Below are positions 1 through 11,342 of a stretch of 64,000 nucleotides of DNA, in pieces. The translations under genes were made by a program, and so were the position numbers. The stretch's first letter is position 1; each line of letters begins with the position of its first letter. The notes below the pieces were generated by a model that saw nothing but the letters and a program-made list of their open reading frames with translations, searched no databases and was not told the DNA's origin. Origin of the DNA: an uncultured Erythrobacter sp. (GTDB taxonomy: Bacteria; Pseudomonadota; Alphaproteobacteria; Sphingomonadales; Sphingomonadaceae); the NCBI GenBank assembly GCA_947503275.1, contig CANNCZ010000001.1:1054001-1118000 (forward strand), written 5' to 3'.

Positions 1-119
1 AGCGGTACATCGCCGCGCTCCAATTGCTGCACAATCTCCTCAAGCGCGACGAGCGCCTGTTCAAAGGTCATTTGCGCGATTGCCTGTTTGTCGTCTTGAG
101 AAGTGTTTGTCTCATCCAT
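1..119 (-). CDS. xseB: Exodeoxyribonuclease VII small subunit (partial)
   Basis: This is the N-terminal 39 codons of a gene that runs off the left edge of the window. The reading frame begins with ATG at 119 and shows the family's opening helix, MTFEQALVALEEIVQQLERG, at about residues 17-36, including the conserved F-E-x-A-L start and the LERGD turn. In the family, XseB is an accessory subunit of about 70-80 residues that binds the XseA nuclease; the holoenzyme degrades single-stranded DNA from both ends. The rest of the gene and its downstream neighbours are outside the window. The call rests on the helix pattern alone but that pattern is characteristic. Confidence 0.85.
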   Translation of the reverse strand, partial: MDETNTSQDDKQAIAQMTFEQALVALEEIVQQLERGDVP

Positions 120-194
120 GCCGCAAAGCATTGGCGAGCCGCATCTGCCCGGTCAAGGCTCTCCCCCAAAGTCCGACCGGGAAAAGCCGTTCGC

Positions 195-491
195 CTACTG
201 TTTGGACCAGCAATAGATGAAGTAGAAAAACTCTACCAAAAGCGCCACTGACGCGATGCCGAGATACCAGAGCAGCAAAGTAAAATCGAACGTCACAATC
301 CCCAGAAGGATGGTGATTGTGAACGTCGCCATATAGGCGAAACCGGCCTTGAGATCATTCAGGAAGAACCGGTGCAACCCGATAAATCCGAAGAAAAACA
401 GCAGAATGAGCGCAATCGGGTAGTTACGGTCATCCTGTCGTTGATAGACATTACCGACCCGATACATCAGATTACCGTGATATTCCGCCAT
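195..491 (-). CDS. TM2 domain-containing membrane protein
   Basis: This 98-residue protein has a short polar N-terminus followed by hydrophobic stretches at about 25-45, 50-67 and 73-93. The segment GFIGLHRFFLNDLKAGFAYM at about 35-54 is the TM2 signature: a first membrane helix ending in G-x-HRFF, a short turn, then a glycine-containing second helix. The start is supported by a GGGAGGG ribosome site 5 bases upstream of the ATG at 491. TM2 proteins are small inner-membrane proteins with no agreed biochemical role. The gene stands alone between xseB and a rightward gene, so context does not add a function. Confidence 0.75.
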   Translation of the reverse strand: MAEYHGNLMYRVGNVYQRQDDRNYPIALILLFFFGFIGLHRFFLNDLKAGFAYMATFTITILLGIVTFDFTLLLWYLGIASVALLVEFFYFIYCWSKQ

Positions 492-682
492 TCAACCCTC
501 CCGTACTTCAAGCGGGCGGATAAAGGCCATGCGTTAAACACGTGTAAAAACCGGTATGAAATGCAAGATATTCAACACTCTGCATTGAACCGTGCACAGC
601 TCGATAATTCCGCTTCACGCAAGCGCCGATAGCGCCTAACCGTGCTCGGTGTGGGGCCAATCGTTGCGAGGAGCATAACGAG

Positions 683-1084
683 ATGAAGTGGACAATTGCG
701 GCGCTTTGCGCAGCTGTCACCTTTGGCGCGCTGGATGCGATTTGGCTGCAATGGGCCGGCCCCAACCTTTATGAACCCAATATTGGCGCGATCATGGCAG
801 AGGACATCAACCTTGGCGCGGCGGGCGTATTTTACCTGCTCTACATCGCCGGGATGATGTGGTTTGCGGTCCGTCCCGGATTGGAGGCGGGTTCTGCCAA
901 GGTCGCGCTGATCAATGGCGCGCTGCTGGGTGGCCTTTGCTATGCCACATTCGATTTAACCAGCCAGGCGGTGTTCAAGGTGTGGGCAACCCATGTCACC
1001 GTCTTTGATATAGCTTGGGGTGCATTTGCCACTGGCTTGACTAGCGCGGTGGCGACGTGGGCCACTTTGCGCTTTTCCAACTGA
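683..1084 (+). CDS. DUF2177 family membrane protein
   Basis: This 133-residue protein has four predicted membrane helices (about 3-24, 45-64, 75-95, 108-128). It matches the DUF2177 pattern as I recall it: an N-terminal helix followed by DAIWLQW, a central G-x-FYLLYIAG block, and a C-terminal segment with CYATFDLTSQAVFKVW and WG. An AGGAG site lies about 8 bases before the ATG. The function of the family is unknown. It is followed 22 bases later by another small membrane protein in the same direction, so the two may be cotranscribed. Assignment to the family is fairly secure; no role can be inferred. Confidence 0.75.
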   Translation: MKWTIAALCAAVTFGALDAIWLQWAGPNLYEPNIGAIMAEDINLGAAGVFYLLYIAGMMWFAVRPGLEAGSAKVALINGALLGGLCYATFDLTSQAVFKVWATHVTVFDIAWGAFATGLTSAVATWATLRFSN

Positions 1085-1106
1085 GCGAAAACAGGGGTTC
1101 GCGTTC

Positions 1107-1781
1107 ATGTTTATTGGTCACTTTGCACCGGCCTTCATAGCCGCAGCCGCCTATTCGCGCGGACCGAAACTGGGCACTTATTTCATCGCCGCACAATTGG
1201 TCGATTGGGCGTTCTTCACACTCGCCATGGTGGGGGTTGAAAAGGTGCGGGTTGATCCGAATGCGACCGCTATGGTGCCGCTCGACCTCTATTTCATGCC
1301 CTATACCCATTCTTTGGCAGGCGCCGCCGTTTGGGCGGTGTTGATGGGGATAATCGTTGCTGTCTGGCACCGTGACAAAATGGGCGGGTTTTTGGCGGGT
1401 TTGGTTGTGGTGTCGCATTGGGCGCTCGATTGGCTGACCCATAAGCCCGACTTAACGATGGCTGGTGGTGAGCGGACCTATGGCCTTGGCCTGTGGAATT
1501 ATCCTGAGATTGCCATGCCGTTGGAGATTGGGATCACAATTGGCGCATTCGTTTACTACGTCACCCGGTCGCGCGGTCCGGCGATCCAGCCGATGATCCT
1601 GATCACCGTGCTCATGGCCTTCCAAATGCTCAACTGGTTTGGACCAGAACCGGAAGAGGCAAACATGTTTATGTACGGTCAGGCCTTGTTCGCGTTCGGA
1701 ATTGTGACCGCAATTGCTGTGTGGGTCGGGGAGAACCGCTATTTCACTCAGCGAGGCGGGTTGGCGGCAGCGAGCCTGTAA
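1107..1781 (+). CDS. Membrane-bound metal-dependent hydrolase-like protein (YdjM/DUF457 type)
   Basis: This 224-residue polytopic protein opens with [15 protein letters not shown] and has a second conserved polar patch, [11 protein letters not shown], at about 70-80, and a third, [14 protein letters not shown], at about 116-129. Histidines and aspartates buried at membrane boundaries in this spacing are typical of the YdjM/DUF457 inner-membrane group, which is annotated as putative metal-dependent hydrolases on sequence grounds only. Six or seven hydrophobic segments can be counted. It lies 16 bases before purL in the same direction and probably shares its transcript, though no functional link is evident. 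Substrate unknown. Confidence 0.6.
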   Translation: MFIGHFAPAFIAAAAYSRGPKLGTYFIAAQLVDWAFFTLAMVGVEKVRVDPNATAMVPLDLYFMPYTHSLAGAAVWAVLMGIIVAVWHRDKMGGFLAGLVVVSHWALDWLTHKPDLTMAGGERTYGLGLWNYPEIAMPLEIGITIGAFVYYVTRSRGPAIQPMILITVLMAFQMLNWFGPEPEEANMFMYGQALFAFGIVTAIAVWVGENRYFTQRGGLAAASL

Positions 1782-1797
1782 TTTAAGGGGTGCTCGC

Positions 1798-5616
<3,819 letters not shown>

Positions 5617-5620
<4 letters not shown>

Positions 5621-6420
5621 GCTGCTTGAGCCGCACCTTCATTGATCGCCAAGTCCTGCTCAGCGAAACCTTCAGCTTTCAACTGATCAAGGCACTGACG
5701 ATAAATCACCGGTTTTCCAATGCTTAAGCGAGCGCGCACTGCATCAATGTCTTCGCGCATCACAGCTTCAACATCCATATGAGCCAAGGTGTCAGCTGCT
5801 TTGCCAAGCGCCCTACCCTCTTTGATCGCTAGATAGAGCGGAGCGGAAGTGCCGGTCACTTTCTTGATCTGGCGCGCCGCAGCATAGGCGATGAATTTCA
5901 CACCCAGATTGTGGTTTTGCTCATAGGAAAAACCGAGCAAAGCCGCTTCCCCCAAAGCGTCGCGGCCATATCCGGTCAGCACGTGAAATAGATCATGCGT
6001 GTCGCGCAGGCGATTGAGATACCATTCCGCCTGATCAACGGGACGTTCTTCGCGCGGACGCCAAGCATAGCTTTCTTCGACCAAACCGTTTGCTGTCAGG
6101 CCTTCGCGCTTCATAAAACGGATGTAATTCTGCGCGACACTATCGGGACCGCAATCAGCCCAACGAGCATGGTCATCCAGCATATCGGCGATGCCGAGCT
6201 GGTCTTCGCGGCGGATAAAGTCGCGCGCCGTCTCAGTGGATAGGAACGCGTCGATTTGCCGCTGAATCTTGCGGCCCTTCAATGCTTCAATGATGAAGAA
6301 CACCTGCTTGGTGTCCTCTTTATCGGCAACGAGATTGCGGAAATGCCGCAGCGCCTTGATCGGGCGAAACCCGGTGATGTCGCGGTTCTCGGCAACAAGG
6401 GGAAGATCAAGGGTCGACAT
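5617..6420 (-). CDS. Coq4 family protein (paralogue 1)
   Basis: Coq4 proteins carry a zinc-binding HDxxHx11E motif, here THDLFHVLTG...GE with H142, D143, H146 and E158. Eukaryotic COQ4 acts in coenzyme Q synthesis, where recent work assigns it oxidative removal of the ring C1 carboxyl. At 267 residues this protein matches the usual family length. ATG at 6420 is preferred over a TTG four codons upstream. A second, clearly related protein lies at 8272-9096 with an intact motif, and a nitroreductase and a methyltransferase-like gene lie between them. Whether either makes ubiquinone or a different quinone-like product cannot be told. The start is divergent from the nitroreductase. Confidence 0.85.
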
Positions 6421-6549
6421 ATTGCAATCCAATTCGAGCGAATAATTTCAGTTCATGATTCGCAACCTACATTGGTGTCAATAAGGCGTCAATACCGTTT
6501 GACGTAACGGCACCCTTGCCCTTGGCGTCCGATATGCGAAGAGGATTGC
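6421..6549. promoter_or_regulatory. Divergent control region between coq4-like gene and nitroreductase
   Basis: This 129-base region separates two divergent start codons and must hold both promoters. It contains a direct repeat GTCAATA at 6477-6483 and 6488-6494, 11 bases start to start (one helical turn), and an inverted copy of the core as TTGAC at 6499-6503. Repeats phased in this way are typical of regulator binding sites, but no regulator gene is adjacent and I cannot assign clear -35/-10 elements. Confidence 0.3.
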
Positions 6550-7236
6550 ATGCAAGAACACGACACCATTCCCTATGCGCTTAAGGCACTTCCCGACGAA
6601 GAAAGCATCGCCCGTGCCCGCGCTCTGCGCGACACTCTGCAACAACGCCGCACGTGCCGCTATTTTAGCGATGCGGATGTCCCGCGCGAGGTGATCGAAG
6701 CAGCGATCGAAGCAGCGGGCACCGCGCCCAACGGCGCGAACCACCAACCATGGCACTTCGCCGTGGTTGCCTCTCCTAAGAAAAAGCGCGCTATTCGCGA
6801 GGCTGCAGAGGCTGAGGAACGCCGTTTCTATGGCGAAGATGGCGACAATCCCAAAGCGAGCGAGGAATGGCTCGGCGCGCTAAAAGAATTGGGCACCGAT
6901 GCGGATAAACCATTTCTTGAAACCGCGCCTTACCTGATCGTCGTTTTTGCTCAGCGCAAAGGTGGGATCGAAGAGGATGGCAAGACACAGAATTACTACG
7001 TGAATGAAAGCGTCGGCATCGCTTGTGGGATGCTGATTGCGTGCCTGCATGAAGCAGGGCTCGCGACATTGACACACACACCCTCGCCCATGGGTTTCCT
7101 GCGTGAGGCGTGCGAGCGGCCCGAATGGGAAAAGCCGCTGATGATCGTGGTGGTTGGCCGGCCAAGCGAGGACGCCACCGTCCCCGCCCATGCGCTGAAC
7201 AAAAAGCCACTGAGTCAGATTGCAAGCTGGTTGTAG
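6550..7236 (+). CDS. Nitroreductase family protein (iodotyrosine deiodinase/BluB-like branch)
   Basis: This 228-residue flavoprotein has the FMN-binding opening RRTCRYFSDADVP near residue 34-46, followed by the substrate/flavin loop APNGANHQPWHF near 58-69, and the second FMN site GLATLTHTPSPM near 173-184. The ApNgaNxQPWhF and tHTPspm forms are those of the iodotyrosine deiodinase-like branch of the nitroreductase superfamily, in which bacterial members are reductive dehalogenases or have unknown substrates. It starts 129 bases from the divergent coq4-like gene and converges on the methyltransferase-like gene with 8 bases between stops. The neighbourhood suggests reduction of an aromatic or quinone-type substrate, which is inference. 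Confidence 0.8.
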   Translation: MQEHDTIPYALKALPDEESIARARALRDTLQQRRTCRYFSDADVPREVIEAAIEAAGTAPNGANHQPWHFAVVASPKKKRAIREAAEAEERRFYGEDGDNPKASEEWLGALKELGTDADKPFLETAPYLIVVFAQRKGGIEEDGKTQNYYVNESVGIACGMLIACLHEAGLATLTHTPSPMGFLREACERPEWEKPLMIVVVGRPSEDATVPAHALNKKPLSQIASWL

Positions 7237-7244
7237 CGCCCCGG

Positions 7245-8156
7245 CTAAGCAGCTTTCTGCTTTACTTGGACGGTGGCCTCATCCGCTTCGCCCGCGTCGA
7301 AAATTTCCGAGAAGGTCGCATCGGGATGCGGGTAGTGAAAGGCGTTGGCCGATAGCGGGATCACCACTCCCTCTGCCACATTGGCAGTGAAGTAATTGCC
7401 ATAATAGCGGTCGGGATTGGTGTTGGGATGGTTTTCGGGAAGGACCTTTCCAATCGGCGCATAGTTCATCTCTTTGCCGAACACCGCGTTTAGCGCCAGA
7501 TCGACAAAGTTCATATATTTGAGCGCGCCTCGCAGATGAGTGTCTTGAGCGATGATCGAGTGAATTTGATCGCGCGCAAAGGACAATGCGGTCAGATCGC
7601 GCACCACTTGGTTGAAACTGTGAGCGCCGTCATGCTGGATGATCGCTTTGCTGATGCGTTTTGCAGAGGTGTCTGCCCCCTCGCTCTCAACCGGCAACAT
7701 CGCGTCGCGCACGTAATCGGCCACTTCGCCCTGGTACAGACGCACTCGTCCGGTCGCCTCGGGAAAGGTGCGGCGGATGCGTTCATAGCTAAGTCGCAAA
7801 TAGCCTGCATTGAGATCAACCAGATCGAGGTCGAAATCGAACTGTTCGGCGCACCCAGCCAGCATAACCGAGGCACCACCCATATAGACGCTGACCTCGA
7901 CCACGCGGTCATATTCGCCGTTTAAATCGCGCAATGTGCGCACAAGGTCGAAGTAGTATTCGGCCGAACACTGATCCTCATACGGCACATCAAACGTCGC
8001 AACCCGCTCGACAATCTCGTCAAAGACTCGAAACGGACCGCAAAACTGGCGCATCGATTGGATCGCTTTGTGCCCAGAGAATATTGGTATGTTCAGCGCC
8101 GTATGCGGCTCATCGAGTGTTTCAAGCGATGGATCAGGCTGAATGAATTGCCCCAT
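7245..8156 (-). CDS. Class I SAM-dependent methyltransferase-like protein
   Basis: The 303-residue protein contains a Rossmann-type core: VVEVSVYMGGASVMLAG (strand 1 with a modified glycine loop), then DLDLVDLNAGYL with an acidic residue at the end of strand 2, then an IIQHDGAHSFNQVVRDL motif like that of methyltransferase family 24 and cephalosporin-hydroxylase-like proteins. The glycine loop is degenerate (S-V-Y-M-G-G), so SAM binding is likely but not certain. ATG at 8156 is chosen because AAAGGGG lies 9 bases upstream; a GTG 17 codons earlier lacks a site. It is not a recognisable UbiE, UbiG or Coq3. It lies 115 bases downstream of the second coq4-like gene and is probably cotranscribed with it. 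Confidence 0.6.
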   Translation of the reverse strand: MGQFIQPDPSLETLDEPHTALNIPIFSGHKAIQSMRQFCGPFRVFDEIVERVATFDVPYEDQCSAEYYFDLVRTLRDLNGEYDRVVEVSVYMGGASVMLAGCAEQFDFDLDLVDLNAGYLRLSYERIRRTFPEATGRVRLYQGEVADYVRDAMLPVESEGADTSAKRISKAIIQHDGAHSFNQVVRDLTALSFARDQIHSIIAQDTHLRGALKYMNFVDLALNAVFGKEMNYAPIGKVLPENHPNTNPDRYYGNYFTANVAEGVVIPLSANAFHYPHPDATFSEIFDAGEADEATVQVKQKAA

Positions 8157-8271
8157 AGAACTGTGCCCCTTTGCGACCGGCTCCGACGCGTGATTGCGCG
8201 GTGCCACGGGGGTAAACAGGCTTGGTTCTCAGGGCGTTGTGGCACTCATAGGTAAAGGGCCGCAGGGTGTG

Positions 8272-9096
8272 TCAGGCCGAAACCATGTCGCCCGTATCCG
8301 TGCCGTTCGCCAGCAAGTTGTAAGGATCAATCCCCTCATTGGCCCAAACCCGGTGGCATTCGCGATATTGCGTTGGCTCAGGGATATTGAGCGCATCGCG
8401 CACCGTCTCAAATGGCTGTTTCAAAAGCTCGCGGATCGGCTGCTCAATCAATCTGCGTGCACCTTTGCCCGTGCGTTTTGCTTGCTGAGCTGCGCTCATA
8501 ACAGGCGCGTCGCTACCGCGAACCATCATCTTGATATTGGCAGAACCGGCATATCCAATCAGCAAGTGGCCCTGACTTGGCGATTGGCCATAGGTGAAAA
8601 GCAGCACGCACTGCTCGCCCAAAGCATCGCGGCCATATCCAGTCAGGACGTGAAACAGATCATGCGTGTCGCGTGAACGGTCGCCGAACCACTGCACCAG
8701 ATCATTGTATTTTGGGCGACCAAGGCTCTCTGCCTCTGCCACCAGACCAGCAGCGGTCAGCCCTTCGCTTTCCATAAAGTCGCAATAGGCATGCGCGAGG
8801 CTGCCCTTTGGTGTACGGCGCAAAGCGGCATGATCGTCGAGTATCTCAGGAAGGCTCGGTTCTGTGCGGCGCAGATACTCGCCATGGTCTGACAAGGTGA
8901 GCGCTTCGACGCGGGGCATGAACGCTTTCGATGGAAGCGATTCGTAGATCTTGAAAACCAGCGAGGTGTCTTCCTTATCCTTCATCAACAGCCGGAAATT
9001 CTTGATCGCGCGCGGCATGGAATAACGCGGCGCTGGGCGATCGGGGTGGCGCAGGACAGTGCCATCTTTGGCAAAGAGTTCGGAAGGGTTGGTCAT
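8272..9096 (-). CDS. Coq4 family protein (paralogue 2)
   Basis: This 274-residue protein is a paralogue of the product of 5617-6420. Both share the block RDTHDLFHVLTGYGRDALGE; here the zinc motif is H145, D146, H149 and E161, fully intact. Outside the motif the two differ substantially, including a different N-terminus and C-terminus, so they are likely specialised rather than a recent duplicate. It is upstream of the methyltransferase-like gene on the same strand. A TTACA-TTTG-TGTAA inverted repeat lies about 50 bases upstream of the start. Family membership is secure; the reaction in this organism is unknown. Confidence 0.85.
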   Translation of the reverse strand: MTNPSELFAKDGTVLRHPDRPAPRYSMPRAIKNFRLLMKDKEDTSLVFKIYESLPSKAFMPRVEALTLSDHGEYLRRTEPSLPEILDDHAALRRTPKGSLAHAYCDFMESEGLTAAGLVAEAESLGRPKYNDLVQWFGDRSRDTHDLFHVLTGYGRDALGEQCVLLFTYGQSPSQGHLLIGYAGSANIKMMVRGSDAPVMSAAQQAKRTGKGARRLIEQPIRELLKQPFETVRDALNIPEPTQYRECHRVWANEGIDPYNLLANGTDTGDMVSA

Positions 9097-9147
9097 GGTC
9101 GGTCTCGAAGTGAATGTGTCTATGGATGGCGTCGTAGCACCCGTTAC

Positions 9148-9161
9148 TTACATTTGTGTAA
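9148..9161. promoter_or_regulatory. Perfect inverted repeat upstream of coq4-like gene
   Basis: TTACA-TTTG-TGTAA is a perfect 5-base inverted repeat with a 4-base centre in the gap between serB and the coq4-like gene, on the promoter side of the latter. This form is common for TetR-type operators, but no such regulator is nearby. The assignment as an operator is inference. Confidence 0.35.
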
Positions 9162-9201
9162 ATAGCATATTTGGGTTCGAAATCAAAACCTGTTTTGCGC
9201 G

Positions 9202-10113
9202 TTAGTCGTGAACCCATTCTGATCGGGGTATGCCCAGCAGTGTCAGAATTGATGTGAGATCACCGCTTTCGATCCGCCCATTCGCAGCCTCGCGCGCCTT
9301 GGGCTTGGCCCGATACGCAAAACCATAAGTTGCCGCTTGCAGCATTGGAATATCGTTTGCGCCATCGCCCGTAGCGAGAACAGCACCTTGCCCCAATTTC
9401 GCAGCCTCTTCGCGCAACACGGCTTCCTTGGTGCTCGCATCGGTGATTGGCCCGTCGAGGGTCCCAGTGAGCTTACCATCAGCCACTGCGAGACGATTGC
9501 CCACCACGCGCTCAAACCCCAACCAGCGCGCCACTTCATCGGCAAAATGGTGAAATCCGCCTGTGACCAGCACAGTGCATGCGCCTTTGGCCTTAAGCGT
9601 TTGGGTCAGCACCTTTGCGCCGGGGGTTGGCGAAATACGCTCAGTCAGACATAGATCAATCGCGCTCTCGTCCAACCCTTTGAGTTGTGAAACGCGTTCA
9701 AGCAGCGCGCTCTCAAAGTCCAATTCACCCTGCATAGCGCGTTCCGTTATCTCGGAAATCTGCGCCTTTAATCCCGCAAAATCGGCGAGCTCATCGATGC
9801 ACTCCTGCCCGATCATGGTAGAGTCCATATCCGACACGAAGAGAGTCGGGGGCTCGATTGGCTTTTCACTGACTAGCAAATCACAATCAGTGAAATGCTT
9901 GTTGAGCACGTTCCAGGCGAAGACACGTTCGTCTATGGGAAATCGCAACTCAATTATGGTCGATGAGCCAACAGTGATTGGCCAGACCTGAGGCTCGAGA
10001 TCGCGGCGACTAAGCATTGTTACTGGTCCCGTAGGACCAAGCATTGCACTACGCATTTCCGCAACGCGTGTTTCCCAATCCATATTGTCTGCTATCAGGC
10101 GGGCAATGAGCAC
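9202..10113 (-). CDS. serB: Phosphoserine phosphatase SerB
   Basis: SerB removes phosphate from O-phosphoserine in the last step of serine synthesis. The HAD-family motif 1 is VSDMDSTMIGQECIDELA, with the nucleophile aspartate in DMDST; motif 2 is VLVTGGFHHF; the C-terminal GDGANDIPML supplies the metal-binding aspartates. An N-terminal ACT-like region of about 90 residues precedes the catalytic domain, giving 303 residues. The family usually begins with LIARLIAD, which here follows a GTG codon at 10113; a longer reading frame extends upstream but would run through miaA. The chosen GTG overlaps the divergent miaA start by 8 bases. Confidence 0.93.
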   Translation of the reverse strand: MLIARLIADNMDWETRVAEMRSAMLGPTGPVTMLSRRDLEPQVWPITVGSSTIIELRFPIDERVFAWNVLNKHFTDCDLLVSEKPIEPPTLFVSDMDSTMIGQECIDELADFAGLKAQISEITERAMQGELDFESALLERVSQLKGLDESAIDLCLTERISPTPGAKVLTQTLKAKGACTVLVTGGFHHFADEVARWLGFERVVGNRLAVADGKLTGTLDGPITDASTKEAVLREEAAKLGQGAVLATGDGANDIPMLQAATYGFAYRAKPKAREAANGRIESGDLTSILTLLGIPRSEWVHD

Positions 10114-11065
10114 CAAATCATCTCCAAATTCACCCGCTGTCGCGCGGCCAGTGGCGCTCATTGCAGGGCCAACCGCCAGCGGCAAGAGCGCTGCTGCATT
10201 GGACCTTGCAAAGGCGCTGGAAAAAGCAGGCAAAACACCTGTCATCATCAACGCTGATTCGATGCAGGTCTATGCAGATATCCCCGTGCTCTCCGCTGCA
10301 CCGAGCGAGGATGAGCGCGGAACATGTGAACACCGGCTCTATGGCGCATGGGATGCAGCAGACGCGTGCTCTGCCGCCGATTGGGCCGCGCGGGCCAAGG
10401 TCGAGATCGAGGAGTGCCATACGAACAGCGCTGTGCCGATCTTAGTCGGTGGAACGGGCATGTATCTCAAGGTCCTAATCGAAGGGATCGCGCCCATTCC
10501 CGCCATCGACCCCGAAATCCGGGAAGTTGTGCGCGCCATGACGACTGAAACCGCTTACGCCTCGCTTCAAATAGAGGACCCGGTGCGCGCTGCCAGTTTG
10601 GAGCCGGGCGACACACAACGCATTGCCCGCGCGCTGGAAGTGAAGCGGTCGACAGGGGTCACTCTGGGCGATTGGCAACAGGCCAAAACGGGCGGGATTG
10701 GCGATGAGGTTGCGCTGCACGCAGCCGTGCTGATGCCGCCGCGTCAGTGGGTTTATGATCGGTGCGATACCCGCTTTGCTGGGATGGTGGATGGCGGCGC
10801 GATTGCAGAGGTTGAGGCGTTGATCGCCCGTGACCTATCCCTCGACCTACCCGTAATGCGCGCAATAGGTGTGCCAGAAATCGCCGCTTTGGTGCGTGGG
10901 GATAGCTCAAAAGAAGACGCCATTGCTGCGGGCAGTCAGTCCACTCGGCAATATGCAAAGCGCCAATTTACATGGCTGCGCAACCAATCCCCAGTCGATT
11001 GGCCTCGGATTGAATCTGAAAATATCGACATCGAGAGTGTTTTTGCATTATTATTACAAGATTAA
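10106..11065 (+). CDS. miaA: tRNA dimethylallyltransferase MiaA
   Basis: MiaA adds a dimethylallyl group to N6 of adenosine 37 in tRNAs that read UNN codons. The P-loop GPTASGKSAAAL is at about residue 19-30, followed by NADSMQVYADIPVLSAAP, which matches the conserved D-S-x-Q-x-Y block, and VGGTGMYLKVLIEG. The C-terminal QSTRQYAKRQFTWLRNQ is the family's tRNA-contact segment. Length is 319 residues, normal for the family. The ATG at 10106 overlaps the opposite-strand GTG of serB, so the 5' ends of the two genes are interleaved and each promoter must lie within the other gene. It is followed by the ilv leader region. Confidence 0.95.
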   Translation: MSTKSSPNSPAVARPVALIAGPTASGKSAAALDLAKALEKAGKTPVIINADSMQVYADIPVLSAAPSEDERGTCEHRLYGAWDAADACSAADWAARAKVEIEECHTNSAVPILVGGTGMYLKVLIEGIAPIPAIDPEIREVVRAMTTETAYASLQIEDPVRAASLEPGDTQRIARALEVKRSTGVTLGDWQQAKTGGIGDEVALHAAVLMPPRQWVYDRCDTRFAGMVDGGAIAEVEALIARDLSLDLPVMRAIGVPEIAALVRGDSSKEDAIAAGSQSTRQYAKRQFTWLRNQSPVDWPRIESENIDIESVFALLLQD

Positions 11066-11135
11066 TGGTTGACGCGTTAGATTCAAACCACTAGCGGACA
11101 AGTCAAGTCGCGCGTCAGTACACGTTAGCGCGCTC

Positions 11136-11164
11136 TTGGTTTTGCCACTCAATGCCGGTATATC
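11136..11164 (+). promoter_or_regulatory. Candidate sigma-70 promoter for the ilv leader
   Basis: A TTGGTT hexamer at 11136-11141 and TATATC at 11159-11164 are separated by 17 bases. The predicted transcript would begin about 30 bases before the leader peptide start at 11201. Each hexamer differs from consensus at two positions, so this is a reasonable but unproven promoter. Confidence 0.4.
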
Positions 11165-11200
11165 CGGCCTCGTATTAAGCAGGTGAAGGACAGGCAGGTC

Positions 11201-11236
11201 ATGACGGTTGTGGTTATTCTAGGCAAAACCGGCTGA
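11201..11236 (+). CDS. ilvL: ilv operon leader peptide (attenuator)
   Basis: An 11-codon reading frame encodes MTVVVILGKTG. Five of the first seven codons are Val, Ile or Leu, exactly the products of the pathway encoded downstream. It is followed within 60 bases by a Rho-independent terminator just before ilvB, which is the classic arrangement for transcription attenuation by ribosome stalling at branched-chain codons. A hairpin GGA-GTTC/GAAC-a-TCC at 11240-11261 lies between the peptide stop and the terminator and may be part of the competing structure. A weak AGG-containing site precedes the ATG. The peptide itself is expected to have no other function. Confidence 0.7.
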   Translation: MTVVVILGKTG

Positions 11237-11267
11237 TCTGGAGTTCTTTTGGCGAACATCCTGACCG

Positions 11268-11300
11268 GCCCGACGCGAATATCCGCTTCGGGCTTTTTTT
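11268..11300 (+). terminator. Attenuator terminator before ilvB
   Basis: GCCCGA at 11268-11273 pairs with TCGGGC at 11288-11293, with an inner GCG/CGC pairing, followed directly by seven T residues (11294-11300). It sits between the leader peptide and the ilvB start, so its formation would stop transcription before the operon. Confidence 0.75.
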
Positions 11301-11342
11301 ATGGGTCAATTGGGTGGCGCGTCTATTTTTGGAGAAGGTAAA

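Noticed and set aside
11301..11342. ATG at 11301 as the start of ilvB
   Set aside because: It directly follows the terminator T-run and has no ribosome site; the GTG at 11343 has GGAG at the right distance.
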